Source: Betaproteobacteria bacterium
GTDB lineage: Bacteria; Pseudomonadota; Gammaproteobacteria; Burkholderiales; SG8-41
DNA: 64,000 nt
Assembly: GCA_016192825.1 (NCBI GenBank)
Contig: JACPTK010000050.1
Span: forward strand, 87,120 to 151,119
Direction of reading: 5' to 3'
Part shown: piece after piece, positions 49,576 to 58,230 of the stretch
How the letters are laid out: each line of letters starts with the position of its first letter
How positions within the stretch are numbered: position 1 is the first letter of the stretch
Position numbers and translations under genes: made by a program
Notes under the pieces: model-generated
Database searches by the model: none
What the model was told of the DNA's origin: nothing
What the model saw: the letters and a program-made list of their open reading frames with translations, nothing else

Positions 49576-50193
49576 ATGGAACATACCGTCAATGCCGCAG
49601 GCAGGAACACTACCGGAGACCGGCGCTCCGGCATCCTCTATCCGGTGATGTTGATCGCCGCGATCGCGGTCATCGTCTTCAGCGCGGCGGGCATCGCGAC
49701 CATGATGGGCTGGCTGCCGAGCGTGCAGTCGAAGAGCGAGCCGGTGGCCAAGGCGCCGACGGCCGCTCCGCGCGCCGCGCCGGCGGGGACGAAACCCGCC
49801 GCGCGCCGTCCGCACGCGCTGGCATCAGCCCCCGACGCCGCGGCAGCGGCAGCGGCCTGCGGCGACTGCGGCGTGGTCGATTCCATCCGCGTGGTCGAGA
49901 CGCAGGGTGATGGCAGCGGTCTCGGCGCGATCGGCGGTGCCGTTGTGGGCGGCATCCTCGGCAACCAGGTCGGGCGCGGCAGCGGGCGCACGGCGGCGAC
50001 CGTCGTCGGCGCGGGCGCGGGCGCCTACGCCGGCCACGAGATCGAGAAGAACGTCAAGAAATCCGTCAGCTACCAGGTGCGCGTGCGCATGAACGATGGC
50101 ACTTACCGCACGTTCTACGAACGCTCGCAGCCTGCGCTCGCCGTCGGCCAGAAGGTGCGTGTCACGGAGCAGGGCGTCGTAGCTGCGGGCTGA
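49576..50193 (+). CDS. glycine-zipper 2TM-domain membrane protein
   Basis: The product is 205 residues. One N-terminal membrane segment (ILYPVMLIAAIAVIVFSAAG) is followed by a Pro/Ala-rich linker. A glycine-zipper region is IGGAVVGGILGNQVGRGSG then GAGAGAYAGHEIEK, the pattern of SlyB/PcP-type envelope proteins. The C-terminal domain (SYQVRVRMNDGTYRTFYE) is predicted beta-rich. It probably sits in the envelope with the C-terminus in the periplasm. The next gene starts four bases after its stop, so both are in one operon. Confidence 0.82.
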   Translation: MEHTVNAAGRNTTGDRRSGILYPVMLIAAIAVIVFSAAGIATMMGWLPSVQSKSEPVAKAPTAAPRAAPAGTKPAARRPHALASAPDAAAAAAACGDCGVVDSIRVVETQGDGSGLGAIGGAVVGGILGNQVGRGSGRTAATVVGAGAGAYAGHEIEKNVKKSVSYQVRVRMNDGTYRTFYERSQPALAVGQKVRVTEQGVVAAG

Positions 50194-50196
50194 ACT

Positions 50197-50598
50197 GTGA
50201 GAAGCGGGCTCGCTGTGTTGCTGGTCGCCGGGGTCGCGGGGCTCGCCGGTTGCGAGCCGCTCTCGATCACGGCTTTCGGGGTGGGCGCCTCGGCGGGCGT
50301 CACGCACACCATGGGCGGCATGACCTACCGCACGTTCACGGCCCCCCTGACGAAGGTCAGAGGCGCGACCATGACGGCGCTCAACCGCATGGGCATCAAG
50401 GTCGCCTCCATCTCGAAGAATGAAGGCGGCGAGCTGATCAAGGCGAACGCCTCCGGGCGCGAGATCGAGATCCAGCTCGAGCCGCTCACCCCGAACACGA
50501 CGCGCATGCGCACGCTCGCCAGGAACGGCTGGTTTTTCGACAGCGCGACCGCCACCGAAATCATCCTTCAAACCGAGAAATCCATGGGTAACGTATAA
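50197..50598 (+). CDS. DUF3568-like lipoprotein
   Basis: The product is 133 residues starting at GTG 50197, with a lipobox LAGC near residue 18. The mature part (YRTFTAPLTKVRGATMTAL, then IQLEPLTPNTTRMRTLARN) follows the DUF3568 pattern of small predicted periplasmic lipoproteins of unknown role. It is immediately downstream of the glycine-zipper gene, and 11 bases separate it from the next gene. Function is unknown. Confidence 0.75.
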   Translation: MRSGLAVLLVAGVAGLAGCEPLSITAFGVGASAGVTHTMGGMTYRTFTAPLTKVRGATMTALNRMGIKVASISKNEGGELIKANASGREIEIQLEPLTPNTTRMRTLARNGWFFDSATATEIILQTEKSMGNV

Positions 50599-50609
50599 GG
50601 AGACCCGTC

Positions 50610-51509
50610 ATGAAGACCGTTTCAGCGTTATTGGTTACCGGCGTGCTGTCCGCGGGCAGCCTCGCCGCCAGCGCGCAGGCCCCGGACCAGACCACTTCCC
50701 CGACAACCACGACCACCACGACGGCGACGACCTCCGTGACTACCGCCAACGGTGGGGAATCGGCGGCCCAGAGCCGCATCGTCAACAGCTTCTCGGGCTT
50801 TGCCGGCTCGGAAGATAACTCGCGCAGCCTGGTGACGGGCCTGCGGCACGGCAGTGAAATCACGCTCTCCTCGCCGGGTTCCGGGGGCCAGACCGGCGCG
50901 AGCACCACCTTCACGCCCCCGACCCGCCCGATGGGGTACGGGAACGTCCGCATTGCCCTCTCACTCGCGCGCGAGCAGCTTGCGCAGGCGGGCATCACGC
51001 AGCCGACGCCCGAACAGCTCGCGGCGGCGCTCATGGGCGGAACGGTCACGAACGGGACAGGCGCGACCTCGACAACCACCGACTTTCCGGGCGTTCTGCA
51101 GATGCGCGCGGATGGAATGGGTTGGGGCCGGATCGCCAACAGCATGGGCGTGAAGCTGGGACACGTCATGAGCGGCAGGCTCCCTCCGCCGGTTTCCACC
51201 CCGCCGGCGACTCCAACTTCGGCCGGGCTTGAAGCCGGCGCCGGCGCGGGCATCACCACGGCGGCGGGCGGAACATCCACGACCGTCGCGACGCGCAGCC
51301 GCGGCAACAGCGCAGGGGCGCATCCGTCGTACCGCTCCGGCGCCGGCATCGTCACCGCGGCCGGCGATGCCGCGGCGGGGTTGAGCGCCGGCGCGCGCGT
51401 GCAGGGCGGCGGGGCCCGGGCGGGCGTGGTGACGGGGGCGGGCGTTGTCTCCGGCAGCCGCGCCTCCGCCACCGGACGGGCGCGGGGAAAGGCGCACGCC
51501 GGCCGCTGA
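50610..51509 (+). CDS. uncharacterised exported low-complexity protein
   Basis: I do not recognise this 299-residue protein. It has a signal peptide (MKTVSALLVTGVLSAGSLAA, cleavage near ASAQ), a Thr-rich stretch (TTSPTTTTTTTATTSVTT), a more ordered middle (GNVRIALSLAREQLAQAGI, then LQMRADGMGWGRIANSMGV) and a Gly/Ala/Ser-rich C-terminal 100 residues. The middle block looks like a helical domain found in small exported proteins. AAGGAGA precedes the ATG. It is part of the exported-protein run between 49 and 53 kb and is probably cotranscribed with the DUF3568-like gene. Confidence 0.7.
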   Translation: MKTVSALLVTGVLSAGSLAASAQAPDQTTSPTTTTTTTATTSVTTANGGESAAQSRIVNSFSGFAGSEDNSRSLVTGLRHGSEITLSSPGSGGQTGASTTFTPPTRPMGYGNVRIALSLAREQLAQAGITQPTPEQLAAALMGGTVTNGTGATSTTTDFPGVLQMRADGMGWGRIANSMGVKLGHVMSGRLPPPVSTPPATPTSAGLEAGAGAGITTAAGGTSTTVATRSRGNSAGAHPSYRSGAGIVTAAGDAAAGLSAGARVQGGGARAGVVTGAGVVSGSRASATGRARGKAHAGR

Positions 51510-51615
51510 GCGCGGCGAGTAATGAGGCCGCGCGCCCTCGTCGGCATGCCGCGCGCAAACAATCGCCGGGCGCCGCCGCGCGCGCGGCATAACGACTGCG
51601 GGAAGGGAGAAAACC

Positions 51616-51915
51616 ATGAGCACGATGAATCACGGGCGCCTCAAGCGGATCAACGCCGAATTCCGGGGCGACGAGGCGGTGGAAATAGACATACTGGAGG
51701 TCATGCTGCGCATAGGCGACGTCGCGCGCACGCGCACCGAATCCGACACCCGGCTGGTACGGCTGGCGCTGAAGGCGCTCGACCGGGCGATCGCCGACTA
51801 CTGCGGCAGGACCGGCCAACGCTATCCCAGCTATCTCGCGCTGGCAAAGCACCTCGAGGAGCGGGACACGGCGCAACCGGCTGAACCGGCGCGCGTCGTG
51901 AGCATGCAGAAGTGA
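51616..51915 (+). CDS. uncharacterised 99-residue cytoplasmic protein
   Basis: I do not recognise a family. The product is soluble and mostly helical, with VDILEVMLRIGDVARTR-like segment (EIDILEVMLRIGDVARTR) and LALKALDRAIADYCGRTG. GGGAAGGGAGA precedes the ATG, supporting translation. It lacks signals for export, unlike its neighbours. The gene stands about 30 bases before a membrane-protein gene in the same direction. Confidence 0.65.
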   Translation: MSTMNHGRLKRINAEFRGDEAVEIDILEVMLRIGDVARTRTESDTRLVRLALKALDRAIADYCGRTGQRYPSYLALAKHLEERDTAQPAEPARVVSMQK

Positions 51916-51945
51916 CGGCCGCGCCTGGCGCAGACATGAGGAGAC

Positions 51946-52932
51946 ATGAGCGAGCTCGTTTTTGAGATGAGAGGTCATCGCGGCTGGTGGGGGCTGCGCC
52001 TGGTCACCGTGCACGTCCTGATCACGCTGCTCGCCGTCGGAATCGCTTTCGCGCTGCCGGTCGCGGCACAGTACATCCTGTACCAGTGGTGGCCGCGCGT
52101 TGCCGCCGACGCCAATCTCCTGCTCGCCTCGGAGATGAGTCTGGCCGCTTCGCTGGTGCTGGTGTTCAACATGTGGCGCGCCGCCTCGGAAAACCGCCTC
52201 AAGGGCCGGGCCGCCGACACCGCCGCCCTGGTCTACGCGCGCCGCCGCGCGAGCTGGTTGACGCGCCTGCGCGAGCGCAGCCTCATCCGCAAGCTGCCCG
52301 CGGCGCGCGACGCCTTCATACTGACGTTGACCGGGTACGACACTTTTGCGGACCGCAAGAGCCTGCTGCACAGGCCGCTGCAGTCGGCCTACGAAATCCG
52401 CGTCATGCTCCTCAACCCGGCCGCCCGCGGCGCGGAGAAACGGATCCAGTCGCTGCCGCTGCCGATCACGCAGCAATCGTACGTCGAGGAAGTCGAGGCG
52501 AGCATCGCTTATCTGGCGGCGCTGCGCGCCCTCGGCAAGCAGGTGTCTCTGAAGTTCTACGATCACGAGCCGTTCTGGAAGCTCGTCGTGCTCGGCGGCC
52601 ACCTGTGGGTGCAGTACTGCCACAGCGGCTTCGAGGTGAAGGCGGATCCCGAGTACGTGTTTGCCCTCAACCCGGAGAACCCCAGGCTCGGTCTGTTCGT
52701 GCCGTTCTACATGTACTTTCTCGGGCAATGGAGCGATCCGCGCCATCCTCGTTACGACTTCGACACCGGCGAGCTGGTCTACGGCGACGGCCATGGCCGT
52801 GAATTCCGCCGCACCCGGCTTGCCGGGGGGCGGGCGCCCACGCCGGCGCTGCTCGATCCCCGGCCCGCTGCGCCGGCGTCCGCGGGCACAGGAGGACAGG
52901 ATGAAAACCGGAAACTGGAAACCGAGGTATAG
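51946..52932 (+). CDS. membrane protein of unknown function with PLD-like C-terminal part
   Basis: The product is 328 residues. Two membrane segments occupy about residues 18-45 (TVHVLITLLAVGIAFALPVA) and 62-80. The cytoplasmic remainder contains FILTLTGYDTFADRKS, AYEIRVMLLNP and VSLKFYDHEPFWKLVVLGG, a pattern reminiscent of DUF5919 or phospholipase-D-like nucleotide-signalling domains, but no HKD motif is present. GAGGAGACATG gives its start. Its last 32 bases overlap the next gene. The family is not identified with confidence. Confidence 0.65.
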   Translation: MSELVFEMRGHRGWWGLRLVTVHVLITLLAVGIAFALPVAAQYILYQWWPRVAADANLLLASEMSLAASLVLVFNMWRAASENRLKGRAADTAALVYARRRASWLTRLRERSLIRKLPAARDAFILTLTGYDTFADRKSLLHRPLQSAYEIRVMLLNPAARGAEKRIQSLPLPITQQSYVEEVEASIAYLAALRALGKQVSLKFYDHEPFWKLVVLGGHLWVQYCHSGFEVKADPEYVFALNPENPRLGLFVPFYMYFLGQWSDPRHPRYDFDTGELVYGDGHGREFRRTRLAGGRAPTPALLDPRPAAPASAGTGGQDENRKLETEV

Positions 52933-53149
52933 CGGCTTGCTGCTGGCGGCCCTGCTGGCGGGTTGCGGGTCTCCGTCGCCCGGGCAGCGGGTCAACCTGA
53001 GCGGGTTCTCGCCCGGCTTCAAGCAGGGCTACGCCGACGGCTGCGAGAGCGCGAACGCACGCGGTCAGCGGCGCGACGAGGGTCGCTACAAGACCGAAGC
53101 GGACTACATGAGGGGATGGAACGACGGCTTCAGCGTATGTCGGCGATAG
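52901..53149 (+). CDS. small lipoprotein, 82 residues
   Basis: The signal peptide ends in the lipobox LAGC near residue 22. The mature part FKQGYADGCESANARGQRR and YMRGWNDGFSVC has the repeated aromatic-x-x-G-(Y/W)-x-D-G pattern of small periplasmic lipoproteins, with two mature Cys that could form a disulfide. An AGGAGG site is present, and the gene begins inside the end of the upstream membrane-protein gene, indicating coupling. Function is unknown. Confidence 0.75.
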   Translation: MKTGNWKPRYSGLLLAALLAGCGSPSPGQRVNLSGFSPGFKQGYADGCESANARGQRRDEGRYKTEADYMRGWNDGFSVCRR

Positions 53150-53185
53150 GCATCGCCGGCATGTACGAGATTCATCAATATTCCC

Positions 53186-55303
53186 TCAGCCTTTGACGCG
53201 CGTGATGCGCACCACTTCCGGGACGCGCCGCAGGCCGCGCATCATGCGCGCGAGGTGCAGGCGGTTCGACACCTGCAGCGTGAAGAACATGTTGGTGTAG
53301 CTGCCGTCGTCCTCGGGATCCACGGCCACGTTCTGGATGTTCGATCCCGCCTCCGCGATCTCCGCCGCGACCTTGGCGAGCACGCCGCGCCGGTTGGCGA
53401 CCACCAGCTTGATGCTGACCTCGAACAGCTTGCGCGTGTCGGGGTCCCACGCCACGTCGAGCACGCGCTCGGGGTCGTGGCGCGCCTTGGCGATGACCGG
53501 GCAGTCGTGGGTGTGGATCGTCATGCCCTGCCCCTTGCTGATGACGCCGATGATGGGATCTCCCGGGATCGGCCGGCAGCACGGGGCGAACTGCACCGCG
53601 ATTCCCTCCGAGCCGCGGATGATGACCGAGCCGGGGGCGGGCGCCTCCTGCGGCCCGGGCTCGCCGCGCGAGAGCAGCCGCCGCGCCACGACCGCCGCGA
53701 GGCGCTTGCCCAGGCCGACGTCGGCGAGGACCTCCTGGCGCGACTTGGCGCCGGCATCGCGCGCGAACTTGTCCCACTGCGTCTCCTTGATCTCGGCGGG
53801 TACGGTCCCGAGCGCGGTCAGCGCCTGATTGAGCAGCCGCTCGCCGAGCCTTGCGGATTCCTGGAAGTGCATGGTCTTGAGGAAGTGCCGGATGCGCGAG
53901 CGCGCCTTGCCGGTCACCACGAAATTGAGCCACATGGGATTGGGCTTTGCATGCGCCGCCGAGATGATCTCCACGCGGTCGCCGTTCTTGAGCTCCGTCC
54001 GGAGCGGCATCAGCTCCTGGTTGATCTTCACCGCCACGCAGCGGTTGCCGATGTCGGTGTGCACGGCGTAGGCGAAGTCCACGGCGGTGGCCCCGCGCGG
54101 CAGCGACAGGATCCTGCCCTTCGGGGTGAACACGTAGACCTCGTCCGGGAAGAGATCCACCTTGAGGTGCTCGAGGAATTCGGCCGAGTCGCCCGACTGC
54201 GACTGGATCTCGAGCAGGCTCTGCAGCCACTGGTGGGTCTTCTTCTGCAGGCTGGAGAGCGAGGTGTCGGAGTCCTTGTAGAGCCAGTGCGAGGCCACGC
54301 CCGCTTCCGCGATCTTGTGCATCTCCTGGGTGCGGATCTGCACCTCGATGGGCGTGCCGAAGGGGCCGAACAGCGTCGTGTGCAGGGACTGGTAGCCGTT
54401 CGCCTTGGGGATGGCGATGTAATCCTTGAACTTGCCCGGGATCGGCTTGTAGAGGCCGTGGAGCGACCCCAGCGCGAGGTAGCAGGCCGGGACGTCGTTG
54501 ACGATGATGCGGAAGCCGAACACGTCCTGCACCTGCGCGAACGTGAGATGCTTCTCGCGCATTTTGCGGTAGATCGAATGGAGGTGCTTCTCGCGGCCCA
54601 GGGCGTGGGCTTCGACGCCGGCGCTCTTGAGCCTGCGCTTGATCGCGTCGAGCACCTTGTCCACCAACTCGCGGCGGTTGCCGCGCGCCGCTTTCACCGC
54701 CTTGGCGAGCACGCGGTGGCGGTCGGGGAAGAGGTGCCTGAGCGAGAGGTCCTCGAGCTCCTGAAAGATGCTGTTCAGCCCCAGGCGGTTGGCGATCGGG
54801 GCGTAGATCTCGAGCGTCTCGCGCGCGACGCGGCGCCGCTTGTCGGGCGCGACCGCGTCGAGCGTCCTCATGTTGTGCAGCCGGTCGGCGAGCTTGATCA
54901 GGATCACGCGCACGTCGCGCGCCATCGCCAGCAGCATCTTGCGGAAATTCTCGGCCTGCGCCTCGGCGTGCGACTCGAACTCGATCTTGTCGAGCTTGGA
55001 GACGCCGTCGACCAGCTCGGCGACCGGCTTGCCGAAGTTGCGCGAGATCTCGGTCTTGGTGACCGAGGTGTCCTCCATCACGTCATGGAGGAGGGCGGCG
55101 GCGAGCGCCTGCGAGTCGAGGTGCCACTGGGCGAGGATGTTGGCGACCGCCAGCGGGTGCGAGATGTACGGCTCGCCCGACTGGCGGAACTGGCCCTCGT
55201 GCGCCTGCTCGCTGAAGTGATAGGCCGACTGCAGCTGCGAGATGTCCTCCGGCTTGAGATAGCCGGACCAGTCCTTGAACAGCGCGGCGGCGGCGGCCTG
55301 CAT
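53186..55303 (-). CDS. spoT: bifunctional (p)ppGpp synthetase/hydrolase
   Basis: The product is 705 residues of the RelA/SpoT family. The HD hydrolase domain is SHPLAVANILAQWHLD and ALLHDVMEDT near residue 70. The synthetase region includes HLHSIYRKMREK and DYIAIPKANGYQSLHTTLFG near residue 300. TGS follows (VFTPKGRILSLPRGATAVDF), then an ACT domain at the C-terminus (VSIKLVVANRRGVLAKVA). The intact HD motif indicates that it can degrade as well as make the alarmone. It ends the transcript yicC-gmk-rpoZ-spoT, a conserved proteobacterial order. Confidence 0.95.
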   Translation of the reverse strand: MQAAAAALFKDWSGYLKPEDISQLQSAYHFSEQAHEGQFRQSGEPYISHPLAVANILAQWHLDSQALAAALLHDVMEDTSVTKTEISRNFGKPVAELVDGVSKLDKIEFESHAEAQAENFRKMLLAMARDVRVILIKLADRLHNMRTLDAVAPDKRRRVARETLEIYAPIANRLGLNSIFQELEDLSLRHLFPDRHRVLAKAVKAARGNRRELVDKVLDAIKRRLKSAGVEAHALGREKHLHSIYRKMREKHLTFAQVQDVFGFRIIVNDVPACYLALGSLHGLYKPIPGKFKDYIAIPKANGYQSLHTTLFGPFGTPIEVQIRTQEMHKIAEAGVASHWLYKDSDTSLSSLQKKTHQWLQSLLEIQSQSGDSAEFLEHLKVDLFPDEVYVFTPKGRILSLPRGATAVDFAYAVHTDIGNRCVAVKINQELMPLRTELKNGDRVEIISAAHAKPNPMWLNFVVTGKARSRIRHFLKTMHFQESARLGERLLNQALTALGTVPAEIKETQWDKFARDAGAKSRQEVLADVGLGKRLAAVVARRLLSRGEPGPQEAPAPGSVIIRGSEGIAVQFAPCCRPIPGDPIIGVISKGQGMTIHTHDCPVIAKARHDPERVLDVAWDPDTRKLFEVSIKLVVANRRGVLAKVAAEIAEAGSNIQNVAVDPEDDGSYTNMFFTLQVSNRLHLARMMRGLRRVPEVVRITRVKG

Positions 55304-55307
55304 GGTG

Positions 55308-55386
55308 AGCAGTCAGCGGTCAGCTGCCAGCGCCCACCCTTGCGAGCCGTCCGCAAACGGCTGACGCCTGACGGCTGACAGCTGAT
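55308..55386. repeat. heptamer array with complementary arms (GTCAGCG type)
   Basis: The left arm reads GCAGTCA, GCGGTCA, GCTGCCA. The right arm reads GGCTGAC, GCCTGAC, GGCTGAC, AGCTGAT. The arms are complementary and separated by about 35 bases. It fills the whole spoT-rpoZ gap inside the operon. Confidence 0.93.
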
Positions 55387-55388
55387 GG

Positions 55389-55598
55389 CTATCCGGTCTG
55401 TCCCTTGTTCAGGATCTCCGCGCCGTACTTGCCGGAGGCGAGCTCGCGCAGCGCGATCACGGTGGGCTTGTCGCGGGTGGCCTCGATCATCGGCTGCGCG
55501 CCGTTGGCGATCTGGCGCGCGCGAAAGGTCGCCGCGAGCGACATCTCGAAGCGGTTGGAAATGTGTTTCAGGCAGTCGTCTACGGTAATGCGGGCCAT
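55389..55598 (-). CDS. rpoZ: RNA polymerase omega subunit
   Basis: The product is 69 residues, starting [19 protein letters not shown], with [13 protein letters not shown] and [10 protein letters not shown]. These are the conserved features of omega, which assists assembly of beta-prime and influences the ppGpp response. The gene lies between gmk and spoT as expected. The stop is immediately followed by a heptamer array. Confidence 0.96.
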   Translation of the reverse strand: MARITVDDCLKHISNRFEMSLAATFRARQIANGAQPMIEATRDKPTVIALRELASGKYGAEILNKGQTG

Positions 55599-55611
55599 CA
55601 GGAGACCTCGG

Positions 55612-56220
55612 TCATTTCAAGCGGTTGAACAAATTGCCGTGGCGGGAGAGCTGGCGGGAAAGCTTGAGCCGTTCGGCCCGGATGATGCTCCGGAGGTCCA
55701 GCGCCGCCCGGTTGAAATCGTCGTTAATAATAACATAGTCGTACTCGCCCGCGTGGCTGATCTCCTCGCGCGCGGTGGCGAGCCGCCGCGCGAGCGCCCC
55801 CGCGCCGTCCAGTCCGCGGCCCCTCAGCCGCGCTTCCAGCACCTCCAGCGACGGCGGCAGGATGAACACGCTCGCCGCCGGGCGCATCAGGCGGCGCACC
55901 TGCTGCGCGCCCTGCCAGTCGATCTCGAGCAGGACGTCGTGCCCGTCCGCGAGCTCGCGCTCGATCCACTTCTGGGACGTGCCGTAGCGATTGCCGTAGA
56001 TCTCCGCGCTCTCCAGGAATTCCCCGGCTTCCAGCATGCGCTCGAACTCGGCCGTCCCGACGAAATGATAGTCGCGCCCAGGGACCTCCCCCGCGCGCGC
56101 CGGCCGCGTGGTGTGCGACACCGACAGCCGGACCCCGGGCTCGGCCTCCAGCAGCGCCTTGACCAGGCTGGTCTTGCCCCCGCCGGAGGGGGAGCTGACT
56201 ATAAAAAGCGCGCCACTCAT
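55612..56220 (-). CDS. gmk: guanylate kinase
   Basis: The product is 202 residues. The P-loop is [22 protein letters not shown]-binding residues lie in [20 protein letters not shown]. The lid and later block read [14 protein letters not shown]. It phosphorylates GMP to GDP with ATP. It is followed by rpoZ and spoT and preceded by yicC on the same strand, with a heptamer array between gmk and yicC. Confidence 0.96.
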   Translation of the reverse strand: MSGALFIVSSPSGGGKTSLVKALLEAEPGVRLSVSHTTRPARAGEVPGRDYHFVGTAEFERMLEAGEFLESAEIYGNRYGTSQKWIERELADGHDVLLEIDWQGAQQVRRLMRPAASVFILPPSLEVLEARLRGRGLDGAGALARRLATAREEISHAGEYDYVIINDDFNRAALDLRSIIRAERLKLSRQLSRHGNLFNRLK

Positions 56221-56227
56221 GAGCGCC

Positions 56228-56255
56228 GTGACTCGTGACTCGTGACTCGTGACTG
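56228..56255. repeat. heptamer array GTGACTC, four units
   Basis: Four tandem GTGACTC units (the last ends in G) lie just upstream of the gmk start. A weakly complementary stretch with CCACCCACGACCCACG follows at about 56316-56335, before the yicC stop. The array separates gmk from yicC within the operon. Confidence 0.9.
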
Positions 56256-56336
56256 GAGCATGTTTGATAAATGCTGCTTGAAAGCCGGCATTTCAACCGG
56301 GTAACGAACCACCATCTACCACCCACGACCCACGCA

Positions 56337-57203
56337 TCACTCGATGTTCTGGATCTGCTCGCGCATCTGCTCGATGAGGAGCTTGAGATCGAGCGCGGCC
56401 TGGGTGACGGCCAGGTCCACCGACTTGGAGGCGAGGGTGTTCGCCTCGCGGTTCAGCTCCTGCATCAGGAAGTCGAGCTTCTTGCCGACCGCGCCGCCGG
56501 CCGCGAGCGCGCGCTTCAATTCCGTCGCGTGCGCGGTGAGGCGCGCAAGCTCCTCGTCCACGTCGATCTTGGTCGCGAATACTGCGACTTCCTGGCGGAC
56601 GCGCTCGTCCTCGCCGCTGCCGAGGACTTCCCTCAGGCGGGTGGCGAGCCGTTCCTGGTACGCCGCAAGCACTTGCGGCAGGCGCGGGGCAATCTCCGCC
56701 ATCCGCCGCTCCATCGCGGCCGCGCGCTCGAGCAGCACTGCCTTGAGCTTGTCGCCCTCGCGGGCGCGCGCGGCGTTGAATTCGCGCAGCGCAGCCTCGA
56801 GCACCTCCCGGCAGGCCGCCTGCAGCTCCTCGAGCGGCAGCGGCTCGACGGCGAGGATGCCCGGCCAGCGCAACGCGTCGGCCACGCTCAGCTGGTTCGC
56901 GCCGGCGAGCATGGTGCGCACCTTGAGCTCCACGTTCTCCAGCTGCAGCAGCAGCTCTTCATTGAGCCGGAACGCCTTGTGGGCGCCCGGCGTGACGGAG
57001 TAGGTCACGCGGCACTCGATCTTGCCGCGGCGGACCTGCGCGTGGAGCATCTCGCGCAGCGCGGGCTCGACGGCGCGAACGTCGTCGGGCAGTCGGAACT
57101 GGACCTCCAGGTAGCGGTGGTTGACCGAGCGCAGCTCGACGTTGAGCATGCCGAACGGAAATTCCCTCGCCACCGCGGCATAACCGGTCATGCTGTGAAT
57201 CAT
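56337..57203 (-). CDS. yicC: YicC-family endoribonuclease-like protein
   Basis: The product is 288 residues of the YicC/DUF1732 family. The N-terminus MIHSMTGYAAVAREF matches the conserved MIRSMTGFA start, so ATG 57203 was chosen rather than an upstream codon in the frame, which runs through the heptamer array. The C-terminus KLDFLMQELNREANTLASKS is the family signature, with conserved Glu residues. YicC in E. coli degrades a small RNA. The gene is transcribed divergently from rph. Confidence 0.93.
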   Translation of the reverse strand: MIHSMTGYAAVAREFPFGMLNVELRSVNHRYLEVQFRLPDDVRAVEPALREMLHAQVRRGKIECRVTYSVTPGAHKAFRLNEELLLQLENVELKVRTMLAGANQLSVADALRWPGILAVEPLPLEELQAACREVLEAALREFNAARAREGDKLKAVLLERAAAMERRMAEIAPRLPQVLAAYQERLATRLREVLGSGEDERVRQEVAVFATKIDVDEELARLTAHATELKRALAAGGAVGKKLDFLMQELNREANTLASKSVDLAVTQAALDLKLLIEQMREQIQNIE

Positions 57204-57212
57204 TGAAAACCC

Positions 57213-57247
57213 GTGATTCGTGATTCGTGATTCGTGATTCGTGATTC
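57213..57247. repeat. heptamer array GTGATTC, five units
   Basis: Five tandem GTGATTC units lie upstream of the yicC start. The yicC frame reads through them in the minus direction, so an automatic annotation might extend yicC falsely by 29 residues. No complementary arm is seen. Confidence 0.95.
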
Positions 57248-57306
57248 GCGACGGGCCGCGCGGTGCTTCGCGCGATTGTCGGAGCGTCATTTAGCGTTTA
57301 CCATTC

Positions 57307-57335
57307 ATGCTATCGTTCAGCTGGAACGATAGCAT
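57307..57335. promoter_or_regulatory. perfect 12-bp palindrome between yicC and rph
   Basis: ATGCTATCGTTC at 57307-57318 pairs perfectly with GAACGATAGCAT at 57324-57335 around AGCTG. It lies 15 bases before the rph start in the divergent promoter region. It could be a repressor operator or a translational hairpin in the rph leader. GGGAG precedes the rph ATG. Confidence 0.7.
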
Positions 57336-57349
57336 ACTCAGGGAGTTGC

Positions 57350-58066
57350 ATGCGAACCAGCGGAAGAAAACCCGATCAGTTGCGCGCGGTGCGCATCACG
57401 CGCGGCTATACGCGCCACGCGGAGGGTTCGGTGCTGATCGAGTTCGGCGACACGCGGGTGCTGTGCACCGCGAGCGTGCTCGAGCGGCAGCCGCCGCACC
57501 TGAAGGGCACGCCCCAGGGCTGGGTCACGGCGGAGTACGGCATGCTGCCGCGCGCGACCAACACGCGCGGCGAGCGGGAGGCCGCGCGCGGCAAGCAGTC
57601 GGGGCGCACGCAGGAGATCCAGCGGCTGATCGGCCGCGCGCTGCGCTCGGTGGTGGACCTCGGCAAGATCGGCGAGCGCACCCTCCATCTCGATTGCGAC
57701 GTGATCCAGGCGGACGGCGGCACGCGCACCGCGGCCATCACCGGCGCCTTCGTCGCGTTGCACGACGCGGTCAGTTTCCTGCTCGGGCAGAAGCTGATCG
57801 CGGCTTCTCCGGTCCTCGATCACGTGGCCGCCGTCTCGGTCGGCGTCCACGAAGGCACGCCGGTGCTCGACCTCGATTACGCGGAGGACTCCGCGTGCGA
57901 TACCGACATGAACGTCGTGATGACCGGCGGCGGCGGGCTGGTGGAAGTGCAGGGCACGGCGGAGCGCGCGCCGTTCTCGCGAAGCGAGATGAGCGCGATG
58001 CTCGACCTGGCGGAGCGCGGCATCCGCGAGCTCGTCTCCGCGCAGCGCGCCGCGTTAAAGACTTGA
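57350..58066 (+). CDS. rph: ribonuclease PH
   Basis: The product is 238 residues. [20 protein letters not shown] is the typical N-terminus and fixes the start. Phosphorolytic core motifs are [53 protein letters not shown] and [18 protein letters not shown]. RNase PH trims tRNA 3' ends using phosphate. rdgB follows after a repeat, as in other betaproteobacteria. Confidence 0.96.
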   Translation: MRTSGRKPDQLRAVRITRGYTRHAEGSVLIEFGDTRVLCTASVLERQPPHLKGTPQGWVTAEYGMLPRATNTRGEREAARGKQSGRTQEIQRLIGRALRSVVDLGKIGERTLHLDCDVIQADGGTRTAAITGAFVALHDAVSFLLGQKLIAASPVLDHVAAVSVGVHEGTPVLDLDYAEDSACDTDMNVVMTGGGGLVEVQGTAERAPFSRSEMSAMLDLAERGIRELVSAQRAALKT

Positions 58067-58072
58067 AGCTAC

Positions 58073-58220
58073 CGCCAAGGCGCAAAGACGCAGAGGGAAC
58101 GCAAAGAAGGAACACGGCCACTTCCACTCGGAATTGCCGCTCTTCGGGCTGATCTTTTTTCAATGGATATCGGTATTTCTTTGCGGGCAGTTCTTTGCGC
58201 CTTTGCGTCTTTGCGGTTCA
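58073..58220. repeat. 7-8-base array with complementary arms (CGCAAAG / CTTTGCG)
   Basis: The left arm contains CGCCAAGG, CGCAAAGA, CGCAGAGG and CGCAAAG. The right arm contains CTTTGCGGG, CTTTGCGC, CTTTGCGT and CTTTGCGG. The complementarity is strong, and the loop of about 65 bases has no evident gene. It fills the rph-rdgB gap. Confidence 0.92.
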
Positions 58221-58230
58221 GGGGTGTCTC

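Noticed and set aside
53255..55378. Long plus-strand frame of over 700 codons opposite spoT
   Set aside because: It is an antisense shadow of a high-GC gene: its sequence is rich in Arg, Leu, Val and His without domain features, while the minus strand gives a textbook SpoT.
57204..57290. Longer yicC starting 29 codons upstream
   Set aside because: The extension consists of translated GTGATTC repeats, and the conserved family N-terminus starts at ATG 57203.
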